From Pectinophora gossypiella (lineage: Eukaryota; Arthropoda; Insecta; Lepidoptera; Gelechiidae), in contig NC_065419.1 of the NCBI RefSeq assembly GCF_024362695.1, positions 6,014,678 through 6,078,677 of the forward strand: 64,000 nucleotides of DNA, read 5' to 3'. Below the pieces are notes generated by a model. It made no database searches and was not told the origin of the DNA. It saw only the letters and a list, made by a program, of their open reading frames with translations. Both the position numbers and the translations under genes were made by a program. The first letter of the stretch is position 1. Each line of letters begins with the position of its first letter. Shown one piece after another: positions 46,601-58,600 of the stretch.

Positions 46601-49600
46601 AGCCGTACGACGCCCACTGCTGGGCATAGGCCTCCCCCAAGGATCTCCACGACGATCGGTCCTGCGCGAATAATACTACGTATAGAACGGCAACTCTTCG
46701 CTCCCCACCAGCCGCTGAGATAAGTTTACCTCAAACCAAACCCCCCCCCCCCCTGGATCTATTGAGTCTTCAATCGTCAGACGTCACATACAGATGCGCG
46801 TATACGATAACGTCAATGTATAGTGTCTGTGTAAAACGATGTGTTTTGTATAAAATATCCCGGGTTATGACACAAGGCCGACAACTGCGAATCTTCAGAT
46901 ATTCTCTTCGCGCCATTTTAAAAAGATAACCTCGACTATAACTCCATATTCAAATCAACTCCGATGTTCCTTGCCATATTTAAGACAGATTATTACATCC
47001 AGCAATTCGCGTTCGCTCCATTTCGGGAAATTTAGGGTCTGTTCATATTAAACGGAAAATGCTTCGAGCGTATCATCCGGCGCACTAACGTATCATCGGT
47101 TGAGTATAAATGGTCGAGTGTTTTTCTATACATTTATCTGCTTTCGCGTTACTTGACTGATAATACACGACCCATTATCCGTCAGAAACGAACAAACCCT
47201 AAGTTATGTATAATGGCGACTATATAGTCGAATATTACTGTGGTTATGTGGCTGTTAGTGACACTATACCGACTACTAAGGGGGAATGATTCAGAGTTAA
47301 TATCAAGTGACATTTATATAAAAACACCTATATAAAAATCGATGTCATACGGTTTCGATCAATAATAAAAAAGTGCTCTTGGAACCTCCGAGTTGTAGCT
47401 AAATTCTATGAACTCTTCGTCGAACTATTGTCGGATTTGAGCGGATCGACTGAAGCAATACTTAAGTCCTATTTCTTATATTATTAGAAATACCTTTTTA
47501 GAGTTAAAACTATTTAAAATGTTTCAAGTAACAAGTACATCACATGAATTTGCAGACACCGTGCGAATTGGCGATCTTAATAAAGTTAGCTCGCAAATAG
47601 TTATATAAACGACTCAAATAACTGTATCTGTTTACTGTATTCAAAATTAATACGACATAAATTCGTATTTCTACGGAAATTCACTATACCGCTAACATAT
47701 GGGTCTTTTGGCAAAGATCACTCCATAATTTCATTATATTTTGGCCACAAGACCTTGCAGTCGTTTCGTGGCTCTATGCCAATTTAGACTGTTATCTCGG
47801 AACGTCATTCTTATTTTATATTATCTGTTACTGCAGCAAGCATTATCATAACGTTACAGAGAAATAATCAAACAGTAATTGTTATTATTATTATTGCGTA
47901 TGGCAGACAAATATCCTGCTTGGATCAAATATCCAGCTTAAGCTCCCCTAACCAAGTCTCTGCTGCATCCGTCAAATAATAATTGTTCGTCAAATAGTAA
48001 TAATAATTGTTTAGTAATTGTTATAGAAAGCAAGGACACTATGATAATTATGACGTCATCTGATACTGTTATCATGCTCGTAAGTTGTAATCATTAGTAA
48101 GGTAAACTACGACATGAACTCCAGAGCATAGATGAGTCGCTTTTACATCGACTTGTCTTAAGAGAGAACAAAAATCGACTGTTCTTTAATCATAATAAAC
48201 TTGCTCCATTCACCGAAGGGCTTAGTTAGTTAAAGCTAGTATAAATTATACTAGCTTGAATTATCGTAGTAAATAGATAATAAGTCCGTCTCTGGAAAGT
48301 ACCCACTCTATGTTTAGATGTATTTCAGTGTAGTCTGAATCCATCCAGCGAATTAAGGAGTTATTTTCGCATTTACAATATCAGTTACAGTTGCACAGGT
48401 CAAAAATCTATAAACACCAATGTTGACGAAATAAAACTTTGTCAAAAAGGACCTCGCATAAACCATTTCAAAAAAGCCGTTGAATTTGCAACTTTACACC
48501 TCCGATCAGAGGGTAATTTTATTAAAATATCAGCCAAGTTGACTGACCGGCTTTTTCGGAACATTCTGCTTTAATTGCAGATGTTTTAAAAAATGGATGG
48601 TAGATATTATTTTGTTAGGGTATAACTAAACTACAATAGAAATAGGCTTTCAATACCTAAGTGCCTCATCACCAGCCCATTAACGTCCCCACTGCTGGGG
48701 CACGGGCCTTCCCCAAGGATGGATAGGGTGATCGGACCCTAAACCACCACGCGGGCCCAGTGCGGATTGGTGGTTATTAACGACTGCTAATGCAGCCGGG
48801 ACCAACGGCTTAACGTGCCATCCGAAGCACGGAGGAGTTCGAGATGAAAACTTTTTTTTTTGTGGTCACCCATCCTAAGACCGGCCTTTGCGAAAGTCGC
48901 TTAACTTCAACAATCGCAGACCGAGCGCCTGATGTTCTATAATTCGCTGAGCTGATGTCCCTTTTTAGAGATAAGATTTTAATTCTTTATTTTGTTTCTA
49001 AAATAAATGTTTTCTTTCTTTCTTTTCTGTCTTTCTTTCTAATTGAAAGTAAACTATTTCAAAGTTATTACAGAACGAAATCTAAAAGATAGACTAGGTT
49101 TAAAACACAGTCCGTGTCACGAAAGAAGTCCCGCGGCCTCAGAAACTTTCCAAGCTATGTCCCTCAAAAACAATATAGATGGCGCTGTACAGTTCTTCCT
49201 TCGTTTAACTTTCTAATTTCATGGATAACAAACATACGAGTAAGCATCTTTATTCATTGTCTTTGGGTATAAATGATAACCCTTTTTATTACACCCGACA
49301 CAATTACATCTTCCACCCGCTATTATTCTGATCAAAATAAAGAGAAGCAATATAGGTAGCAACATAATTCTATACATATTATGAGCCAAATATCAAGCAA
49401 CAATTATTTTTATATAATAATATGCTTCTTCCATTACATTGTATTTTGGATAATTATGTACCCGAGTAAGGAGAAAATAGGTAATTATCACCTTAAAGCT
49501 GTACAAAGCCATCTATATTGTTTTTAGTGAATGTAGCCTGAAAAGTAAGTCCCTTATACATACATACATAAACTCACGCCCGTAATCCCTAATGGGGTGG

Positions 49601-52600
49601 GCAGAGCCAGAAGTAATCAAAGACAACTTGCAGCCACTGATGATAAGTCCCTTATCATTTTCATTAAAATCCGTTGATTACTTTCGTGGTGCGGATTATT
49701 ATTTTAAACCTAGTTTATCTTTAGTCATACTTTTGTAATAACACTGTTTTTCTTTTCGGTAAAAAAATCGCAATAGATCGGCCAAAATCGCACAGTTTCC
49801 ATCGAACGTTACCCGGAAGCTCATCTCGAGGTTCTCGCCGCCCCAGATGTCCATGCCCTCGTCGTAGGAGCCGATCTTGTAGAAGTATTCGCGGTCGATG
49901 GCGAACAGCCCACCCGCCATGGTGGGCGTGCGCAGAGGCGCCGTGCGGTCGCCGCCGCGCCGCGACATCTCGCGCTCGGGAACGCGGTACCTGAGGTCCG
50001 AAAAAATATACAGGTTAATGACACCGTACAGCATACGCATGCAAGCGCGAGAGGCGACACAGAAATGAGAGGCCGATTTACCATCTGTACCATCTCATCA
50101 TCATCATCATCAACCGTACGACGCCCACTGCTGGGCATAGGCCTCCCCCAAGGATCTCCACGACGATCGGTCCTGCGCTGCCGGCATCCAGCGGCTTCCC
50201 GCGACCTCCACCAGATCGTCGGTCCACCTTGTAGCGCGCCACTGAGCGTCGTCCGATACGTGGTCGCCATTCTAGAACCTTTCCGCCCCAGCGGCCATGT
50301 ACTGTACCATCTAATAACCCTCAACTATAATGCCAGTCGTGCGGCCGCTACTGTCGCTCTCGCATCGGACTTTACAGCCATTTTAAAAGCTGCCACAGAA
50401 ACGCTGTTTGAATCATCTGATAAAGATGTAAAGGCCTGACATGGACCGCATACTACAGAGAATGATTCGGCTCGTAATTTTGTGTTAATATCAATTGGAA
50501 TTTTCCGTCGCAAAATTCAAATTCATAAGCTCACGAGTACTACCCAATTGGGGACTCAAAGGTACATCCAATGCAAGAAGAACTTATTACCCACACCTCA
50601 CCGAGTTCTCTATTTTTTATTATTTTTTATTAATAAAGTAATAATAAAACATATATCGTGTAAAGAAGTGAGTAATATAATTTAATTACGTTTTTTCTAT
50701 CGAAATATTTGAACATACGGTACTCCTATTCTAAAACTCATGCGAAGTTGACCAAAGTACGCAAGTAAAATGTTTATTTTTCATAAGGACACAAAATTTT
50801 TTGATGCAATAAAATCCCCTCAAAACCATTTCCTCGCTTTGTCTGTGAGAGTGGAGTTTGTTTAAAATATTATGTATTCAAATACATTTAACTTATAGCT
50901 AAGAGATCCGATGAAAAAGAGATACAATTAACTTAAAACACAACAACACACAATACAATACAATTAACAACAATACAATTAACTTTTTATAGAAAAGAGA
51001 AAAAATGACATTTATGATTTATTACAGTTATTAAAATGTTTGTTTATCCATGAAATTATGAATGAATTTATATTCACGGTACTTAGGTAGTCGTTATTTT
51101 CTACAGTTACTACTCTTATATTGATAAGTTATCGGCCGACGCGAAAGTAGCTCATGTGGAAAAAATGCTTCTGTAGAACGTGCAATTAAAATCTAAGGGG
51201 CAACGCACACTACCGATCTTTAAATCATAATGCCGTATAATTATGAGTGTACATCACATAGCATCACGTCTGTATCCCCAAAGGAGTAGCCAGAAGTGTA
51301 TAGTGCACTACGTACACCCACTCCTCGCCAGCTATGTTTTTGTCAGATGTGACCTCCTTTTTAACCTCATGGTCTCAACTTGCATGTGTATGGACTTCAA
51401 ATGCTTGTGTTTGAAAAAAAAATGTTATTAAATTACGATATTGGGGTTTTAAACCTCCCTGCCGGGTCTGCATGTCAACCGCGCCGCGCGCGGCGCGAAT
51501 TACATTGAGCACTTCGACAAATAAACGACACGAATACTATCTACCGTCAAACGGCTATTGGTCGAAGGCCTCGATATAATTGGCGACGCGCGCGGCGCGG
51601 TTGTCATGCAGACCCGGCTGGTATCTGATTCTAAACTCAGGGCGTTTTTTTTCCATACATCTCTTTATTAACTGTACCTATCTGGCTGTTAGTCTTATTG
51701 TAACTTTCACGTTATTTTAGTACAATTAAGTATATTGGTATTTATTATGGAATCAGAACAATCGAACTAATCGATCGATTCAAACTGATCGTCGTTTTTA
51801 GATTTAAGTTTGTAGTGCGCGACGGTTCTTAGGCGTGCCAAACCGGAACGGAACTTGTGCACCGCAGATAAAATTCAATATTATGACAAGACAAGCTTCC
51901 TATTGCACGGACCAGTTACTGTTGATGTACTATGGCTTATCCAAAGCCGGCTTCAAATGTTTCACTCTCAAGAGTAGTCTCGAATTAACTTTATCTTCAA
52001 TATAACAACTCCATTTGAATCGTCTCGAAAGTTCCTAGGAAATCGTGCTGAAATTGTCGTTAATATTCTTTACTAGATCGTAATGAAAAAAGATATCATG
52101 CTGGTAGCTGCTTCATCATTAGGAGTATAAAATCATTAAACCCACGGTATAACAAAACTATACGTAGTTGTGCTCAAAAGTGACACCTAACATTTTAAGG
52201 TTAGCCGCGCTGACGTAATCTCACCCTCCGTTGCCATTTTGTAAAAAATAAATTACCCACGACTGATATTTTTAATTTGCTTAGCAAGGCAATTTACAAA
52301 TTTACTTACAGTTTTAATGATTTGCATATATGTGACAAGTGATAGTAATTAAGTACGTTAATCAGTAATTGGTTAAAATTTAAGTCCTTGGAATGTTGGA
52401 GTTGGAATTTAATGGTAACACTTACGTCATCAAACGGCAAGCAATGGCTGCTTTTCATACGATTGAGTATACCTTGTTTTATTGTATCATGATTAAATCC
52501 CTTTCCAAATAAACGCAATGCATCTCTGTGACCGTATGATTTATTACATTTATCTTAGGACTTTCAAGACCAATGTATCCACAAGTGGTCTTGATAACGC

Positions 52601-55600
52601 GGGCAATTGCGGGCGCGAGTTGTGGTTGTTTTTTTTTTTTTATAGCCATCTCCGTTACTCTATCATTATAAACGTCACGCTCCAAGACCCTTGCAATCAA
52701 TGACATGACAATGTCTTTGAAAACCCCTGAAACAACTCAATTGACGCAGAATCGCATGCCATCCATCTATGTCGAGCTGGCCAGGCGATAGGAATGCTAT
52801 AAATTAAAATCAATGATAGAAAAAGAAAACCCGGTATTAACATAGCTACGCAAATGTATTGGCCAGGGATTGGAAACCTATGGCTAAATACTAGCATAGT
52901 AAGAATGCTAGTATCAACAGTGGCCAATGGGCTTTCCAAAATGATGGACTGTCTATACTTGTATAAACGATGGTGTCAACCATCTCGGTGCGATTCACCA
53001 TATTATTATACGCCATAGAACAAGTATCAAGAGTGACTATGATATTGTAGGACTTCAGTTTTTGTCGTAAGTACTTTTTAATTCGTATGACCTAAAACCA
53101 ATCTAGATACCAAAACAAGCGAGCTCTAAATGGAAAATCAGATATGAGTTGATATGATTTTCAATTCAAAACGAAGATTATATGCACTGTTTGAAGTGAA
53201 GACACGGACAGATAAGTCTTAATACTTAAGCAAGCATTGCATCAAACGTAATTATTAGTCATTATAACGTGCATCATTTGAGCTCTGCCTTTCTCTTAAT
53301 ACCACATTTGACGTGGGGACATATTGTAACGCGCTATACTTATTGATTCTTATTAAGTAATTATATTACGTATTGTTTCATGTAATATACATGAATTTTG
53401 CGACGGAAAATTTCACTTGATATTAACTCAGAATCATGGCCTGAATCATCCCTCAAAGATTCCGTTACTATGTTTAACACCCTGTATATTGTTGTGTTGT
53501 TTGAGTTTGAATTGGATATCTCCACCAGACCGGCCAGAGTACGCACATTACCGCGAAAAGTGGAAAGAGGAAGGGAAGACCTTTGGCCAGCAATGGGATC
53601 TTCTAGGCTAGATTAGATCTACAACAAAATAAAAGGACGTACACCAAAAGTAACAGGCCATCGGTATGGTAATAGTAGATCAATGAGATATCCCCATACA
53701 TCTGAATTGTAATGACTTGTAATTATTTTTTTTAATTACTTGTAATTTAAAAGATGTGTTGATGTTGCAGTTTCTTGTCATTTCTTCTTCTCAGCCATAA
53801 CACCTTGAGAAATGACGTAGATTCAAAAATGTTGAACTTCAACAAGTTTATCTATGATTGTTGAATAAATGATTCTGATTATGTATCACATGGACTAGTT
53901 TTAAACATCTCAAGAAAATTGCCAATATTCACCAAAAAACTAACAATCGAGGAGCGCGATATAGAACATCATCTTTCTTCGATGAACGTGGCGGTTTGCC
54001 TATTTGCTTCTGAGATGTTGAACTTTAGACAGGTAAACTGGGCAACCTGGGTAAGCGCCCTCTGCACTTCTCATTTCTTCAGACAAGTAGTTTATGCCAT
54101 AATATGTGGCAAGTATTAGCTATAACATGGCGTATTTCCGTGATAAGTATAACAGTAAATGATGAATAGAATTCCATAGTCTCTGCTTACCCCAGTGAGC
54201 AATAGGTACACGTGAGTTTATGTACGGTCACGAGCATTAATATGTATGCATGTATACACTTTGGTACCATGTCACATTAACTTTTTTGACAAATTGAACT
54301 GTAAGTCTCACTAAATGTCAAATATATGTTAGTGCGACAGAGTCCTAAAGTGGGTACATTATCTTGCTCATGACTGTATGTATGTAGTATAAAAGTGGAA
54401 GCAAACATTCAAAGGTTTACCTACACCGGCATGAACGGTTCAGTGAGATAAGACGAGTGAAAGTAAATGGCCCTGAGTGGATTGCCGCTGATTCAATCGG
54501 CCATGGCGGCTATGAATGAATTCATATACCATGCATTCCATAACACTGCTGCATTACGGGTTAGTGGAAGTGTTTAGTTTCTCAAACAGTGTGGTTTAAG
54601 ACACGCGAAGACCTGTAAATTAGTTTAAAGGCTACTACAGATCCTATATATAAAAATAAACGGTCATTGGATAAAAATATCAATGCCAAACGACTGCAGT
54701 ATGATCTATCGTGGCTAACTATGAAATCTGTGCAATTACTCCGTGGTTGGACGCAAATAGTCTGAATGGCCGCTATTGTCGGATAAAAAAATGGATGGTC
54801 GCAGTTGGACGCGTATGGAAATCGTTTTAGATAAATAAAACAATTTGAACACATAAAAATACATATAAACCACATGGTAAATCCACTAAATATTATGTAC
54901 CAGACTGACATACTTTCTTAAAATTATAGGTAGATACTTCTTCTATGGTATGGGTTAGGGTTATGAGGTAGAGCCGCCAAAGGACTCTAACATGACTCAT
55001 TTAACGACTATGTACTTACTTCATTAAATAGTAATCGGGACCAACGTGCTCTGTGAACTGAACCAGCTCACAAAGTGTTTTTTTGGTATATGCCCCCACC
55101 GGGATCCGAACCCGGGACTTCTGGATCGTGAACCCATCGCTGAACCACTCGACGGAGGCCGTCATAGGTACATAAATACACCTTTTTATTTCCCTATACG
55201 TTCCCAAAATAATATATTAGTCATTTTAAATATACCTCTACTCTCCCAAAATAAATAGCAAGTGTGTATATAAAATATACAAAATGCAATTATGTATATA
55301 AAATAAATCAATCAAAGACCAACTGTGTATTCCATAAATAGGTTCATTAATATACACAAGACAGGTAGGTATAAATCATCAATTATTGGATAATAACTCC
55401 GTAATTAATAAGTACTTCCAATCACATTGTCTTGTTCTTCAAACACTAAAGCAATAAAAAAACGGCTAAGTTCACGTTGAATTTATCGTCTGAGTGTTCC
55501 GTAAGCACCCTTTTATATATTATAGTACCAAATAAATGATTAAAAGTAATGCACTTATTAAATGTTGAAAACAACATGTTTATTTTTTTTATTTATGACC

Positions 55601-58600
55601 CACGAAACCCAATGAAAATTTAAATATTACCCAGCTGTATGATTCCGTTGTGCGTCATTTCAAACTCCAAGAAAAATATTCTTTCAAAATCACCTAAGAT
55701 AAAGGGACACCATAAAATTTATAAATGTTCCGTTTCTCAATTTTGATACGGTACCCTACAATCGATAGATAATTTACCGCGACAATTAGTTGCATTAGTA
55801 AGTAATTAAATTTAAAAAAAGACGATAACTAATATTGATTGAAAAACGAAGCCGTGATATGGTTTTTGATTGGTAACCTAGACTACAAATGACATTATTA
55901 TAGGTAAGGTACGTAAATAATGGTCGATATGTCGTAGCAAATATAAAATGCACCTTGTGTACACAATAAGATCACTTTGTGAGACCTTCCTTTGTTTGGT
56001 AAGGACTTTCCAGGCTTGAATCACCTGATTGTCCGAAAAAGATAATTCCGTGCTTCGGAGGGCACGTTAAGCCGTTGGTCCCAGCTATTAGCCGTAAAAA
56101 CACCTCCACCAACCCGCATTGGAGCAGCGTAGTGGAGTATGCTCCATACCCCCTCCGGTTGATTGATGGAAGGCCTGTGCCCAGCAGTAGGACGTATATA
56201 GGCTGTTTATGTATGTTATGTGTGTAAGTAGATAAGATAAACAGTGAACAACCCTCGAGGCACGACATACGGCATATCTACGTAGACGCGACAAATAATG
56301 CGGGCTACGACCTACAGACGCAGCATACGCGGTAGACAAATGCCGTACGTCTATTGGTCAAAGCTTTCGATAGCTTTTACATATACATAAATAACGCACG
56401 TCATGCCAAGGGAAAGCTGGAGACGTTTGGAGCACATAAAACACGGTTAGTTAGCGAAAACAGTAATTGGGTTAAGATCTCGTCGTACTAACACAATGGC
56501 GGTTGTTACGTAATCAAAACAATCTAAAACAATCGCACCCTTACCTCAGCACTTCAACGATTGCTTGACACATTTACATGTTTATTTGTGCATGAGAGTA
56601 ACAATGATGTTTTTTATAGCCAATCCAAATCTACTATGTCTGACGTGAGATTTGCGTTTTGTATTACGACCGTGTTAAAAGAGTTACGCTTCGGTTACGG
56701 TTACGCTTAGAGTGGCCGAGTTCAATAAGCGCTCTGTATGAGGACATAAAAAATAAATTGTGTCGAATTTTACTCTATTAAAGTTTTCCATTTGGTTATT
56801 TGAAATAGGAAAATCTTGAACACAATCAAATTGTAAAAGCACTCACTCATTTTTGTAACTGTAAAAGCACTCACTCAATTTTGTAATTGACAGACAGTAG
56901 CTTTATTAAATCTATGGGAAGGAAATTCCCAATAGTTCAATCGGTAAGGCTACTCGGTAAAACTACCAGGAAAAGAGGAATTTATTTTAGTGCCACATAG
57001 TATAATTGAATTGAATTAAAAACACGGAAAAAATGTGTTATTTTTTACATATTTTTATCAATTTTAATTAATAAGCACCTAGTTAGAATCAAACATATCA
57101 CAGAAGCTTGTTGCCTAAAATCTCCAAGGTAGGTAAGTACCTTTGTCGAAGCAAATGTTCCAAATTGCAAGTTCATTGACATACAACTAAATGCCAGAGG
57201 TTTGCTATTTTAGGACGGCCGCTCTTAGTATAAACACTAGAATAATAACATAGAGCTAAAGCCCGAGCGTAGGCTTGTACATAAACAAGGATTATTTATT
57301 GTTATAAACATTATAATCCCTTCCTATTTACCTTTAGCAACCGTTTTCTCACCGCGCGTGCCTATTAGATTAGGTCCACCCACAGACGTTGTCGTTGTCA
57401 AAGTTGACAAGCAAATAACAACATACAGGGTGTTAGTGACATGGTAACGAAATCTTTCGTGGGATGATTCAAACCTTTTGAGTAGTTATCAAGTCGAATT
57501 TTCCGTCACAAAAGTTTGGAACTGAAAATAATTAAAAAATACACTAAAATTTTCATGAATTCTAAGACAGGAAATTCCACTTGATATCAGCTCAGAATCA
57601 TGGTCTGAATCATCCCCCTCAGTATTCGTTACGATGTCACTAACAGCCTGTATAGTTCGACTAAGCTTTGACATACTATTGTATTCGCCTGATATTCTAG
57701 CAAATAAAAATAAATAAATTACCTAACTTAGAAACGGGTGATTAGATGTTGATTCAGTTTAAAAATTTTCATGTATCTAAAGTAACGTTTAAAAGATTAT
57801 TAGTAAAACAATAATACTATGTTCATTTAGGTTTGTTGTAATGTCGATTTTAAATGATCACAAGCATTTAAAATAAAATAAATAAATAAATTTCTCAGAA
57901 ATGACAGGTGCGTCGCCTAAAGCGAGCGTCTAACTCAAAAACTCAAGAGACAACAACATTGGCAAACAAATAAGACTAAAGGACTCACCATCTAAAGTTG
58001 AGTTTCCAGTTGAACCCTCCCCAGGTCATATCGGACGCCTGGATGTACTCGAATGTGGTGTCAGATATGACGTCGATGATCGGGCACACCACCGTGGCGC
58101 GGTCCTCCACTATCCTCGCCAGGAGCGGCTCTAACCAACCCTCTGCAATAAACAAAGGCTTGCAATTGGCGGTAACGTATATTTTTGTTAAGCAACAACG
58201 CGACCACTTTTCGAGTCCAACGAAATCAGAACAAAAATGGCCATTCGCAAGAGAAAGTTTTACACAATTACAACATTCGCTATACATAGCAAAGAAACTG
58301 TTAATTTCATGGTAATAGTTGTGATAAATAGTTTAGTAAATATAATCTGACTATAAAGTCACCTATGTGACTAATGCAATCTTCTCATAGTAATTCATAA
58401 ATCGATTTATAAATTCACAACGCTGCGAACGTAATATAAAGATGTAATACATAAGTATGATTGTTTCCCTAGTGCGGTTAATATTTTAATCGATTTCATG
58501 CGTAACACTTTATATCGAGTAAGAAAAATGTTAGATATATAATATTTAATAGATATTGATATTAATATTGTTATGATAACGTCTCTTGATACAATTAAGA

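Larger units (their letters stand above)
46548..49812 (-). other. GalNAc-T intron upstream of alternative exon A
   Basis: A LINE 3' fragment (46594-46668), a 13-C run, a solo MITE arm near 47281, a dispersed repeat (47883), SINE B (48662) and a TTTC microsatellite (49009-49042). 46760-47870 and 47980-48650 show no gene or clear repeat. Confidence 0.65.
49991..57988 (-). other. GalNAc-T intron, 8.0 kb
   Basis: LINE fragment (50096), solo MITE arms (50449, 53398), a repeat at 51255, GC-ended MITE (51461), SINE A (54937), RTE-tail repeat (56060) and an inverted-repeat element (57424). Long stretches at 51630-53390, 53500-54150, 55180-55970 and 56380-57420 are AT-rich with no recognised content. 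Confidence 0.65.

Noticed and set aside
46297..46673. Several open frames over alternative exon A
   Set aside because: Other frames of the GC-rich exon; only the 181-nt reading with splice sites matches GalNAc-T.
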